From assembly GCA_959606905.1 (NCBI GenBank), contig CAUHML010000004.1, positions 1 through 64,000 of the forward strand: a stretch of DNA of 64,000 nucleotides, in the 5' to 3' direction. The notes beneath the pieces were generated by a model. It saw only the letters and a list, made by a program, of their open reading frames with translations, was not told the DNA's origin and made no database searches. The DNA is from an uncultured Bacteroides sp. Its GTDB lineage: Bacteria; Bacteroidota; Bacteroidia; Bacteroidales; Bacteroidaceae. A program made the position numbers and the translations under genes. Below are positions 28,692 to 37,487 of this stretch, in pieces. Position 1 is the stretch's first letter. Every line of letters begins with the position of its first letter.

Positions 28692-29285
28692 ATGGAAACA
28701 GCAGAAAACAAGTACATTACCGTTGCATACAAACTATATACAATGGAAGATGGAGAAAAAGAATTGTTCGAAGAAGCAAAAGCTGAACATCCTTTTCAAT
28801 TCATTTCAGGCTTAGGTACAACTCTCGAAGACTTCGAAAACCAGATAACTTCTCTTGCCAAAGGTGATAAATTCGATTTTACCATTCCGGCAGATAAAGC
28901 ATACGGACAATATGACGAACAACACGTTATCGACCTTCCGAAACATATCTTCGAAATTGACGGTAAATTCGATAGCGAACACATCAAAGAAGGTAACATC
29001 GTACCTTTGCAGACTGGCGATGGCCAGCGTGTGAACGCCAGCGTAGTGGAAATCAAACCGGACGTTGTAGTAGTTGACCTCAATCACCCGTTGGCCGGTG
29101 CCGACCTGATTTTTGAAGGTGAAATCATCGAAAGCCGTCCTGCTACTAACGAAGAAATTCAGGAACTGATTAAATTGATGAGTGGCGAAGGCTGCGGTTG
29201 CGGATGCGACAGTTGCGGTGGCGGCTGTGGTGACAATGAATGTGGCGACGACTGTGGCTGCGAAGGCGGCCACTGCCATAAGTAA
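28692..29285 (+). CDS. slyD: FKBP-type peptidyl-prolyl isomerase, SlyD-like
   Basis: Cytoplasmic chaperone/prolyl isomerase of 197 aa. The FKBP domain (GLGTTLEDFE, then FTIPADKAYGQYDE) is interrupted by the insert-in-flap domain (about 70-130), and FEGEIIESRPAT ends the fold. The tail from about 165 has nine cysteines and two histidines among glycines and acids, a metal-binding tail typical of SlyD and linked to nickel handling in other bacteria. It has its own promoter and terminator. Confidence 0.92.
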   Translation: METAENKYITVAYKLYTMEDGEKELFEEAKAEHPFQFISGLGTTLEDFENQITSLAKGDKFDFTIPADKAYGQYDEQHVIDLPKHIFEIDGKFDSEHIKEGNIVPLQTGDGQRVNASVVEIKPDVVVVDLNHPLAGADLIFEGEIIESRPATNEEIQELIKLMSGEGCGCGCDSCGGGCGDNECGDDCGCEGGHCHK

Positions 29286-29321
29286 GAATTCACCGCCATT
29301 ACCCAATGGTAAATAAATAAG

Positions 29322-29359
29322 AAATGGAGAATGAACTCATACAGTTTCATTCTCCATTT
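29322..29359. terminator. Bidirectional terminator, slyD and cysteine desulfidase gene
   Basis: AAATGGAGAATGAA paired with TTCATTCTCCATTT (14 bp). T-rich tracts lie on both sides, and the hairpin sits between two convergent genes. Confidence 0.85.
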
Positions 29360-29386
29360 TTCTTTTCTAATGATCTAATTTTCCAT

Positions 29387-30673
29387 TCAACATCCCTTAT
29401 GCGTCATGATATCCAACACCATTTTATCCGTCTCATTCATGGCTTGCGAACCGATTCTTGTTAGATTACGGATACTCTGATCTACATCTTCGTCGATAAT
29501 TCCTTCAACGGAAGTCACGCAACGGTCTTCCATTGCCATAATTGCTGATAATACGGCTGTTGAAACTCCTGTGGTTACTTTCAGAGCGCAGCTTGGCTTC
29601 GCCCCGTCACAAATCATTCCTGTCAGATTGGCAATCATATTTTGGACAGCGAAAGCTACTTGGTTGTAGTTTCCTCCCATCAGCCACGTAATCCCGCAAC
29701 TGGAGCCGGTGGCAGCTACCACACAACCGCACAGGGCAGAAAGACGTCCCAAACTTTGTTTGATATAAATTACGGTGAGGTGACTTAACATTAAAGCACG
29801 AATAAGTTCTTCTTCTGTCTTACCATTCTCCTCGGCAAAGACAACAACGGGAAGTGTGGCGGATATTCCCTGATTGCCACTGCCTGAGTTACTCATTACA
29901 GGGATCATTGCACCTGCCATACGTGCATCACAAGCAGCCGAAGTATAAGAAAGAATATGGGAGAAAACACTGTCACCCATGACTTTATGTTCATAAGTTC
30001 CACGCAGCATCTTTCCGAGGGAGTGTCCGTAGTTGCCTTTAAAAGCTTGTTCGGCTGCCGCTTTATTGAGGCGGGCTGTATCGAGGATAAAGCGTATTTC
30101 ATCCAGAGGAGCTGTCAGGGCAAAATCATAAACTTTGCGAAGATTCAGTTCGGGAGAGGTTTCTTCTTCCTCCTCGGCGGTAGCCTGCTGCTTGTCGAGC
30201 AGTACATTTTCGTTCATCGCTATATATATAAAGGTAGTATGTCCGCCGGAAATCACGGCTTTCGCAGTTTTGTCACCGGACTTACAAATTACTTCGATAT
30301 ACAGTTTTTCCGTAATATCTTCCTTTAAAGAAATACGAATTCTTTTTTCTGCAATAAATTGTTTACCCTGTTCCACCGCTTCCGGAGTACAGTCTCTCAA
30401 CACCTCCAGTTGATAAGCTGACCGACCGATCAATGCACCCAAAGCAACGGCAATAGGAAGTCCCACCATGCCTGTGCCGGGAATACCTACTCCCATTGCA
30501 TTTTTTAAGATATTGGCACTCAATAACACTTCAATTTTTTCGGGCTTCACGCCCAATGTCTCTGCTGCTTTGGCTACACAAAGTGCCACAGCAATAGGTT
30601 CCGTACACCCAATAGCCGGAATTACTTCTTTTTTTATCAGCTCTATAATTTGCTGTCTTTCAGATTCAATCAT
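29387..30673 (-). CDS. UPF0597 / CyuA-type L-cysteine desulfidase family protein
   Basis: Belongs to the serine-dehydratase-alpha-like UPF0597 family, whose E. coli member CyuA (YhaM) degrades L-cysteine with an Fe-S cluster. The start at 30673 gives 428 aa beginning MIESERQQI. Cys in AIGCTEPIA near residue 22, GIPGTGMVG and the C-terminal GMICDGAKPSCALK are the conserved stretches. The frame is open to 30727, but a -7 box at 30697-30704 lies inside that extension. Substrate (cysteine or serine) is not proven here. Confidence 0.88.
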   Translation of the reverse strand: MIESERQQIIELIKKEVIPAIGCTEPIAVALCVAKAAETLGVKPEKIEVLLSANILKNAMGVGIPGTGMVGLPIAVALGALIGRSAYQLEVLRDCTPEAVEQGKQFIAEKRIRISLKEDITEKLYIEVICKSGDKTAKAVISGGHTTFIYIAMNENVLLDKQQATAEEEEETSPELNLRKVYDFALTAPLDEIRFILDTARLNKAAAEQAFKGNYGHSLGKMLRGTYEHKVMGDSVFSHILSYTSAACDARMAGAMIPVMSNSGSGNQGISATLPVVVFAEENGKTEEELIRALMLSHLTVIYIKQSLGRLSALCGCVVAATGSSCGITWLMGGNYNQVAFAVQNMIANLTGMICDGAKPSCALKVTTGVSTAVLSAIMAMEDRCVTSVEGIIDEDVDQSIRNLTRIGSQAMNETDKMVLDIMTHKGC

Positions 30674-30696
30674 GCACTTCTTTAGTTTTGTTCCTA

Positions 30697-30704
30697 CAAA
30701 AATA
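30697..30704 (-). promoter_or_regulatory. Promoter -7 box of the desulfidase-like gene
   Basis: The minus strand reads TATTTTTG, 24 bp upstream of the chosen start at 30673. Confidence 0.55.
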
Positions 30705-30807
30705 GGAAATTCTTTTTTATCATACATTCAATAATGAACAAATAAATTTCCATATTGTTATTACTCCTCGTGAGAACCAAACTTTAACTGAAAGAATAAG
30801 TAGAAAA

Positions 30808-31899
30808 ATGAAAGCAAAACACGTGATTATCTATTTGCTGCTGGTTATTGTTACATCTTCTTGCATTCGCGACGAAGCTCCCAATGCAGAGGCAGACATT
30901 CTAAGTTGCCGGCTACCGGGAATAACAATGACGACTAGTCCTATCATCAATAATAATTCCGTAACCCTCTTTGTCACTCCGGGAACGAATATCTCCGCCC
31001 TTGCACCGGAATTTACACTTACTTCGGGAGCTACGATCACACCCGCCAGTGGTACAGAACGCAATTTCAATTCGCCGCAGGAATATCAAGTGACAGCCGC
31101 TGACGGAATTTGGAAAAAGACTTATGCCATATCAGTCATTGATACGGAACTTGCTACAATTTACAATTTCGAAGATACCATCAGCGGAAAGAAATACTAC
31201 ATATTTGTGGAAAGGGAAAATGATAAAGTCATCATGGAATGGGCCAGCGGCAACGCCGGTTACGCCATGACCGGAGTAGCTAAAACAGCCGACGACTACC
31301 CTACTTTCCAAATAGCAAACGGGAAAAATGGAAAATGCCTTTCGCTCGTGACACGCAGTACCGGATTTTTTGGCGGATTGGTCGGAATGCCTATTGCCGC
31401 CGGCAACTTGTTTATCGGTTCATTCGACGTGAACAATGCCATGAGCAATCCCCTGCAAGCAACGAAGTTCGGCCTTCCTTTCCGGCACGTGCCGACTTAT
31501 CTGGCAGGTTACTATAAATACAAGGCGGGAGACCAGTTCACCGAAGGCGGCAAACCTGTCGAAGGGAAACGTGATATATGCGATATATATGCTATCATGT
31601 ACGAAACGAGCGTATCCGTCCCCACTCTCGATGGGACGAATGCATTCACCAGTCCTAACCTGGTTTCTATGGCACGTATCAAAGACGCCAAGGAAACAGA
31701 CGAATGGACTTACTTTAAACTCCCGTTCACAACCCTTCCGGGAAAATTCATCGACAAGGAAAAATTGACAATGGGAAAATATAATATATCTATCGTATTT
31801 ACATCCAGTCTGGAAGGAGACCACTTCAACGGAGCTATCGGAAGCACCTTATTAATTGATGAAGCTGAATTGATTTACCGCTCGGACTTGGACCATTAA
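30808..31899 (+). CDS. PCMD domain-containing lipoprotein
   Basis: A 363-aa lipoprotein with lipobox at Cys19 (VTSSC). An Ig-like N-terminal region (about 25-110: VTLFVTPGTNISALAPEFTLTSG) is followed by a lectin-like PCMD (putative carbohydrate metabolism) domain to the C-terminus (IYNFEDT, then GNLFIGSFD, ending TLLIDEAELIY). The fold suggests binding of glycan or another surface ligand; function is not known. It is followed by an outer-membrane barrel gene after 23 bp and forms an apparent operon with it. Confidence 0.8.
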   Translation: MKAKHVIIYLLLVIVTSSCIRDEAPNAEADILSCRLPGITMTTSPIINNNSVTLFVTPGTNISALAPEFTLTSGATITPASGTERNFNSPQEYQVTAADGIWKKTYAISVIDTELATIYNFEDTISGKKYYIFVERENDKVIMEWASGNAGYAMTGVAKTADDYPTFQIANGKNGKCLSLVTRSTGFFGGLVGMPIAAGNLFIGSFDVNNAMSNPLQATKFGLPFRHVPTYLAGYYKYKAGDQFTEGGKPVEGKRDICDIYAIMYETSVSVPTLDGTNAFTSPNLVSMARIKDAKETDEWTYFKLPFTTLPGKFIDKEKLTMGKYNISIVFTSSLEGDHFNGAIGSTLLIDEAELIYRSDLDH

Positions 31900-31922
31900 A
31901 CCATAACGACTTTATACCGACA

Positions 31923-32714
31923 ATGAAGATGAAAATTTATCCATACCTATTTAGTTTGCTTGCCTGTATCGGAATAACGCTACCCGGCTATTCACAGGTC
32001 GATAGAAACAAGACCCTTATCCGTTCCGCCCTTCACGGACTGGAATACGAAATAAAAGCGGGATTCAGTATTGGCGGCACAGCTCCGTTCCCTCTTCCGG
32101 TGGAGATTCGCTCTATCAATGGTTACAATCCGACACTTGCTATCAGTATCGGAGGAGAAGTAACAAAATGGTTTGCCGTTCAGAACAAGTTAGGTGTTAT
32201 TGTAGGACTACGGCTCGAAAATAAGGCAATGACTACCAACGCCACCGTAAAGAACTACGGTATGGAAATTCTGGGACAGGGAGGCGAAAGAATCAGCGGC
32301 GTATGGACAGGAGGCGTAAAAACAAAAGTACACACTGCCGGACTCACCATTCCTCTAATGGCTACTTATAAACTGAACAATCGCTGGAATATAAAAGCCG
32401 GTCCTTATTTCTCATACATCCTTTCAAGAGAATTTTCGGGACATGTATACGACGGTTATTTACGTGAAGACAACCCGACGGGACCTAAAGTAGAGTTTAC
32501 CGACAACAAGGTTGCCACTTACGACTTTTCGAACGATTTGAGACATTTCCAATGGGGATTACAGGCAGGTGCCGGATGGAGAGCCTTCAAACACCTTAAT
32601 ATATATGCTGATCTCACCTGGGGACTGAATAATATCTTTAAAAATGATTTTCATACCATCACTTTTGCAATGTATCCGATTTACCTCAATATCGGATTCG
32701 GATATGCGTTTTAA
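31923..32714 (+). CDS. Outer-membrane beta-barrel protein (porin-family-like)
   Basis: A 263-aa secreted protein with a signal peptide ending near GYSQ. Alternating amphipathic strands, glycine/aromatic motifs and a final strand ending LNIGFGYAF fit an 8-10 stranded outer-membrane barrel of the PorT/OMP_b-brl type. It lies directly downstream of the PCMD lipoprotein, so the two may act at the surface together. Its stop overlaps the start of the small winged-helix gene by 11 bp. Confidence 0.8.
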   Translation: MKMKIYPYLFSLLACIGITLPGYSQVDRNKTLIRSALHGLEYEIKAGFSIGGTAPFPLPVEIRSINGYNPTLAISIGGEVTKWFAVQNKLGVIVGLRLENKAMTTNATVKNYGMEILGQGGERISGVWTGGVKTKVHTAGLTIPLMATYKLNNRWNIKAGPYFSYILSREFSGHVYDGYLREDNPTGPKVEFTDNKVATYDFSNDLRHFQWGLQAGAGWRAFKHLNIYADLTWGLNNIFKNDFHTITFAMYPIYLNIGFGYAF

Positions 32715-32949
32715 TAAACAAGTAACAGTTATTGCTGAATTACATTCCCAAAAGAATATATCAGAAGAAGAATGCCTGAAGTTACTACTGGATTTCCGAC
32801 GAAAGCACCTATGCATCAACCGGACTAACTATTGCAGTATCACCGGAGTAAACAAAACACATGCCATACTCCAATTGAACTCTTTCATCGAAAAAGGAAT
32901 GATCCATAGACATGGAAGCGGAAAAGCAGTAGTATATATTCAGAGATAA
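32704..32949 (+). CDS. Small winged-helix-like DNA-binding protein (predicted)
   Basis: An 81-aa basic protein whose ATG lies inside the end of the barrel gene (11-bp overlap), so it is probably translated by coupling. A helical segment (ISEEECLKLLLDFRRKH), then NYCSITGVNKTHAILQLNSFIEKGMI, looks like a recognition helix, and RHGSGKAVVYIQR like a wing. I do not recognise a named family. It could regulate its own operon. It ends 2 bp from the convergent lipoprotein stop with no terminator between. Confidence 0.6.
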   Translation: MRFNKQVTVIAELHSQKNISEEECLKLLLDFRRKHLCINRTNYCSITGVNKTHAILQLNSFIEKGMIHRHGSGKAVVYIQR

Positions 32950-32951
32950 AA

Positions 32952-33512
32952 TTAGTCGTTACCGGATTCTTCCACCTGCTTCACTCCGGAATAAGTAACC
33001 TTTACGGTCTGTTGCAATGTAGCTACTTTTACATTGATATTCATAGTGAGAGCTCCACTTTCCACTGTTCCTTCTACTGTGGTGGCACAAGTGCCGAGAG
33101 CGGCAGCATCTCCCGAAAAAGTCAAATTCTGTTGACCTGTGAAAGTCGAGGCGTCAGTCTCTTTTTTCACCGTACATTTGTCTATTACAATATCGCCGAA
33201 CTTCATGATCGTTCCGTTGAGAAACAATTCAAATTCTTTCAGTTCCATTTTTACTTCCGTATCGCTGACCTGGGAAATGGTGATAAACTTGGCTATCCCA
33301 TTGCCAATCACTGTTTCCTGATCGGAATTATCCGGCTTCATTGATATATCCAGATTACCCCAATAAGTGCCCACTACATCAGGAGCTGTAACAACTGCTT
33401 CTTCTTCAGGAGGATTATTACCACTTATATCATTATCATCATCACTGCTACAAGCTGTAAAGAGAGCGACTGAACAGATTAATGCCCATAAATACAATAG
33501 ATTCTTTTTCAT
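32952..33512 (-). CDS. Calycin-like domain lipoprotein
   Basis: A 186-aa lipoprotein (Cys21 in LFTAC, followed by SSDDDND, an acidic surface-export tag). The body is predicted all-beta, with GTYWGNLDIS at the start of the barrel and repeated TVEGTVESG-type hairpins, resembling the calycin/lipocalin-like family common in Bacteroides. The ligand is unknown. It is convergent with the PCMD/barrel/winged-helix unit. Confidence 0.75.
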   Translation of the reverse strand: MKKNLLYLWALICSVALFTACSSDDDNDISGNNPPEEEAVVTAPDVVGTYWGNLDISMKPDNSDQETVIGNGIAKFITISQVSDTEVKMELKEFELFLNGTIMKFGDIVIDKCTVKKETDASTFTGQQNLTFSGDAAALGTCATTVEGTVESGALTMNINVKVATLQQTVKVTYSGVKQVEESGND

Positions 33513-33633
33513 ACATTGTTGGTTTAGTTATTAAATAATCGTCAATTATAAACTAAAAAGGAGAAAAAAGGTTCAATTTGGTTCGTTTTTTGAAGATATT
33601 TTGAGATCGCAACATTCTTACCGAAAACTTTGT

Positions 33634-33641
33634 TATATTTG
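33634..33641 (+). promoter_or_regulatory. aroC promoter -7 box
   Basis: TATATTTG, 29 bp before the aroC ATG. Confidence 0.6.
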
Positions 33642-33670
33642 CATAGAGTAATTTTAAAAAAGCCACAACT

Positions 33671-34747
33671 ATGTTTAATTCATTTGGCAATATCTTTCGA
33701 CTCACAAGTTTCGGTGAGTCTCATGGCAAAGGAGTTGGTGGAGTAATTGACGGATTTCCCTCCGGAATTACTATCGACGAAGAATTTGTACAACAAGAGT
33801 TGAATCGCCGCCGTCCGGGACAATCTATCCTGACCACCCCACGTAAGGAGGCTGATAAAGTCGAGTTCCTTTCCGGCATTTTTGAAGGAAAATCAACCGG
33901 ATGTCCCATCGGTTTCATCGTATGGAATGAAAATCAACATTCCAACGACTATAATAATCTGAAAAACGTATACCGCCCTTCACACGCCGATTACACTTAC
34001 ACCGTAAAATACGGAATACGCGATCATCGCGGCGGCGGGCGATCATCGGCACGCGAAACGATTTCGCGTGTGGTGGCCGGTGCGCTGGCTAAACTGGCAC
34101 TTCGTCAATTAGGAGTCAGCATTACCGCTTATACCTCACAAGTAGGCGCTATCAAGTTGGAAGGCAGTTATTCAGATTACAACCTCGACCTGATAGAAAC
34201 TAACGACGTGCGTTGCCCTGACCCTGACAAAGCAAAGGAAATGGCAGACCTTATATACAAAGTAAAAGGCGAAGGTGATACAATCGGCGGTACGCTGACC
34301 TGCGTTATCAAAGGATGTCCTATCGGACTGGGGCAACCCGTTTTCGGTAAGTTGCACGCTGCACTGGGCAATGCTATGTTAAGTATCAATGCCGCCAAAG
34401 CATTCGAATATGGCGAAGGATTCAAAGGACTGAAAATGAAAGGTTCCGAACAGAACGATGTTTTCTACAATAACAACGGACGGATTGAAACACATACCAA
34501 CCACTCCGGAGGTATTCAAGGAGGACTCAGCAACGGACAGGATATCTACTTCCGTGTTGTATTCAAACCGATAGCCACTCTGCTAATGGAACAGGAAACG
34601 GTCAATATCGATGGAATCGACACAACACTGAAAGCCCGTGGACGCCATGACGCCTGCGTACTGCCCCGTGCCGTGCCTATCGTCGAAGCAATGGCCGCTA
34701 TGACTATACTTGATTATTATTTGCTGGACAAAGCCACCCAGCTTTAA
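33671..34747 (+). CDS. aroC: Chorismate synthase
   Basis: Final step of the shikimate pathway (EPSP to chorismate, using reduced FMN). The 358-aa protein shows [16 protein letters not shown] at the N-terminus, the [10 protein letters not shown] signature, NHSGGIQGG and the C-terminal [17 protein letters not shown]. An M20 peptidase gene follows 13 bp after the stop, so co-transcription is likely although no metabolic link is apparent. Confidence 0.96.
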   Translation: MFNSFGNIFRLTSFGESHGKGVGGVIDGFPSGITIDEEFVQQELNRRRPGQSILTTPRKEADKVEFLSGIFEGKSTGCPIGFIVWNENQHSNDYNNLKNVYRPSHADYTYTVKYGIRDHRGGGRSSARETISRVVAGALAKLALRQLGVSITAYTSQVGAIKLEGSYSDYNLDLIETNDVRCPDPDKAKEMADLIYKVKGEGDTIGGTLTCVIKGCPIGLGQPVFGKLHAALGNAMLSINAAKAFEYGEGFKGLKMKGSEQNDVFYNNNGRIETHTNHSGGIQGGLSNGQDIYFRVVFKPIATLLMEQETVNIDGIDTTLKARGRHDACVLPRAVPIVEAMAAMTILDYYLLDKATQL

Positions 34748-34760
34748 TTATTATCTTTAT

Positions 34761-36125
34761 ATGAACGAAATTCAGAAATACATCGCAGCAAACGAACCTC
34801 AAATAATGGAGGACTTGTTCAGCCTCATCCGTATTCCCAGTATCAGCGCCCTGCCCGAACATCATGACGATATGCTGGCATGTGCCGAACGCTGGGCACA
34901 GTTATTACTCGAAGCGGGAGTGGATGAAGCATTGGTAATGCCCTCCCAAGGCAATCCGATTGTCTTTGCACAGAAGATTGTGGACCCAGACGCAAAAACC
35001 GTATTAGTTTACGCACACTATGACGTGATGCCTGCCGAACCACTCGAATTATGGAAAAGCCAACCATTCGAACCGGAAATACGGGACGGATATATCTGGG
35101 CACGCGGAGCAGATGATGACAAAGGACAGTCTTTCATCCAGGTGAAGGCTTTCGAATATCTCCTTAAAAACGGGTTATTGAGGAATAACGTGAAGTTTAT
35201 CTTCGAAGGAGAAGAAGAAATCGGTTCTCCCAGCCTAGAGGCATTCTGTGAAGAACATAAAGAGTTGCTGAAAGCGGACGTTATCCTTGTTTCGGATACC
35301 AGTATGTTGGGTGCCGACCTTCCGTCATTAACCACCGGCCTGCGCGGACTGGCTTATTGGGAAATCGAAGTAACAGGACCGAACCGCGACCTGCATTCCG
35401 GACACTTCGGAGGTGCGGTAGCCAATCCTATCAATGTGCTTTGCCGGATAATCAGTAAGGTGACGGATACAGACGGAAGAATCACTGTCCCCGGATTTTA
35501 CGATGACGTGGAAGAAGTACCGCAAGCTGAACGTGAAATGATAGCCCATATTCCTTTCGATGAAAAGAAGTATAAGGAAGCAATCGGCGTAAAAGAACTT
35601 TTCGGAGAGAAAGGATACAGTACACTGGAACGCAATAGCTGCCGTCCGTCTTTTGATGTATGCGGCATTTGGGGCGGGTATACGGGAGAAGGTTCAAAGA
35701 CCGTGCTCCCTTCAAAGGCTTATGCCAAAGTATCTTGCCGACTGGTTCCGCATCAGGATCATCATAAGATTTCGCAAATGTTCACTGATTACATTCTCAG
35801 TATTGCTCCAGAAACAGTTCAAGTGAAAGTAACACCGATGCACGGCGGACAAGGTTATGTCTGCCCGATTTCACTTGCAGCCTATCAGGCAGCCGAAAAA
35901 GGTTTTGAAATAGCTTTCGGGAAAAAGCCGTTGGCAGTACGCCGTGGCGGCAGCATTCCTATCATTTCTACTTTTGAACAGGTACTGGGAGTGAAAACCG
36001 TACTCATGGGATTCGGTCTGGAATCAGACGCTATCCATTCGCCGAATGAGAACTTCTCACTGGATATTTTCAGGAAAGGCATTGAAGCTGTGGCCGAATT
36101 TCATCAGGAATATGCCGGACGGTAA
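34761..36125 (+). CDS. M20 family dipeptidase/metallopeptidase
   Basis: Zinc-dependent exopeptidase of 454 aa, of the CNDP-like branch. Metal and catalytic motifs: YAHYDVMPA, then WARGADDDKGQS, and GEEEIGSPSL with the general-base Glu pair; later HSGHFGGAVANP and the C-terminal HSPNENF. The frame opens earlier at 34710, inside aroC, but MNEIQKYIA at 34761 is the family-like start. Substrate is unknown, probably dipeptides. Confidence 0.92.
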   Translation: MNEIQKYIAANEPQIMEDLFSLIRIPSISALPEHHDDMLACAERWAQLLLEAGVDEALVMPSQGNPIVFAQKIVDPDAKTVLVYAHYDVMPAEPLELWKSQPFEPEIRDGYIWARGADDDKGQSFIQVKAFEYLLKNGLLRNNVKFIFEGEEEIGSPSLEAFCEEHKELLKADVILVSDTSMLGADLPSLTTGLRGLAYWEIEVTGPNRDLHSGHFGGAVANPINVLCRIISKVTDTDGRITVPGFYDDVEEVPQAEREMIAHIPFDEKKYKEAIGVKELFGEKGYSTLERNSCRPSFDVCGIWGGYTGEGSKTVLPSKAYAKVSCRLVPHQDHHKISQMFTDYILSIAPETVQVKVTPMHGGQGYVCPISLAAYQAAEKGFEIAFGKKPLAVRRGGSIPIISTFEQVLGVKTVLMGFGLESDAIHSPNENFSLDIFRKGIEAVAEFHQEYAGR

Positions 36126-36162
36126 AGTGGACACAAGAACCATTATTATAAACGGTATAAAC

Positions 36163-36206
36163 AAAACGGCGGGCAGGCTTACAATCAAGCATCTGTCCAC
36201 CGTTTT
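36163..36206. terminator. Hairpin between M20 peptidase and bile salt hydrolase genes
   Basis: Imperfect stem AAAACGG...CCGTTTT with inner GGCAG/CTGTCC and GCTT/AAGC pairings, placed between convergent genes. Confidence 0.65.
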
Positions 36207-36229
36207 ATTTTATAGATAACAAGAAACTA

Positions 36230-37288
36230 CTACATGAGCGGAGTCTCAAAAAGGAACGTAAATGACTCACTATCTTTCAAATCCTTCACCGCATCTCCTG
36301 CATAAATCTCTCCCTTCGTCAAAGACAATTTCTTTATACCGGCTTTCGGGCTAAAGTCTATCTTTTTCAAATCAAGCCAAAACAAATTCGGCGTCAATGT
36401 GGATTCAAAATAATAGACCTTATTCTTCTGGTCGGAGACGGAACGCCAACGGGTAGAAGAAATATGAGGTTTCTCCGGAGTATTAATGCCAAATGGAACT
36501 GAAACATTACGCATCACACTCAGCACACTGGGAACAGCAATTTTTGCATCGGCAGTCTGCGGAATGGCATGAATGTAGAAAGAGGCACGGACAAAACGGT
36601 CGCTCGAACGGTTCGTTCCCGGCAACATCTGCAATCCGCCGACTTCTTTCCAGTAATCGTTGATAGCTAACTGGTATTCATACCGAGGAGAATTTGTCAT
36701 TACCTGATATTCTTTCCCTTCGTGAATGCTTAACTTTCCATCCAGATATTCCAGCACAGCCGTATTGCCTGTTTCGTCGGTGATGGCCATGTGCAAAGTA
36801 GATTCCGGTCCTCCATTCGGCATACGGGGAGCGTCAATCCGGAAAGTCTCCTTTTTCAGTTCATCAACGGCCTCACGTACAGTGGCAAAGTTATCAAGCA
36901 CGTATTGCGTCCAAATACTGATTCCCATTGCCGGACGGATATCACCGGGAAGCGAATAAATAGATTCGGGCAAGAAAAGTAGACTAGCCACCAAGCCCTT
37001 TTCATTCATACCGTCGCAAGTTCCTATATCATAACCGGTTGCAATCACACTTCCATACTTGGAAGTCCAGTTCACCGTTTTTTCCTTATTATGCCCAACA
37101 CGCTGAATGCCACGCGGGAAAACATAGATATTCGACATAATGTCTTCTTTCCAGTCCATTGTACGCCCCGTTATCACCAACTGTTCCGGGCCGAGGTAAA
37201 CGGCACGTGTACACGCCTCTACCGGCTGTATACTCATCAAAGAGAGAGCAGCCAACATCAATATAACCCCTGTCTGTTTCTTTTTCAT
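36230..37288 (-). CDS. bsh: Choloylglycine hydrolase family protein, bile salt hydrolase
   Basis: Ntn-hydrolase of 352 aa. A signal peptide (1-25, ending PVEA) would be removed to leave Cys26 as the N-terminal nucleophile (CTRAVY). The family residues Arg in GRTMDW, Asp and Asn in DGMNEKGL, Asn in MTNSPRYEYQ and the later Arg in ISSTRWRS are visible. It hydrolyses the amide of conjugated bile salts in the periplasm or outside. It corresponds by position to B. thetaiotaomicron BT_2086, a proven BSH, from memory. Confidence 0.9.
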   Translation of the reverse strand: MKKKQTGVILMLAALSLMSIQPVEACTRAVYLGPEQLVITGRTMDWKEDIMSNIYVFPRGIQRVGHNKEKTVNWTSKYGSVIATGYDIGTCDGMNEKGLVASLLFLPESIYSLPGDIRPAMGISIWTQYVLDNFATVREAVDELKKETFRIDAPRMPNGGPESTLHMAITDETGNTAVLEYLDGKLSIHEGKEYQVMTNSPRYEYQLAINDYWKEVGGLQMLPGTNRSSDRFVRASFYIHAIPQTADAKIAVPSVLSVMRNVSVPFGINTPEKPHISSTRWRSVSDQKNKVYYFESTLTPNLFWLDLKKIDFSPKAGIKKLSLTKGEIYAGDAVKDLKDSESFTFLFETPLM

Positions 37289-37330
37289 ATTCTTTTCAAA
37301 TTAAATAATTGATACTCTTATCTATAATAA

Positions 37331-37338
37331 CAAATATA
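37331..37338 (-). promoter_or_regulatory. bile salt hydrolase promoter -7 box
   Basis: The minus strand reads TATATTTG, 43 bp upstream of the start codon. Confidence 0.6.
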
Positions 37339-37487
37339 TAACGATTATTGCCGAAAATAAAGATGATTTTAATGAAAATAAGGGATTTGTCCAAAGAAGA
37401 CTCCCAAAGAGATATTAAATAAATTTAAGACTAATGATTGCAGTTATTCTCATCTTCTATCGTCAAAAAGATAAACATAGAACTATC

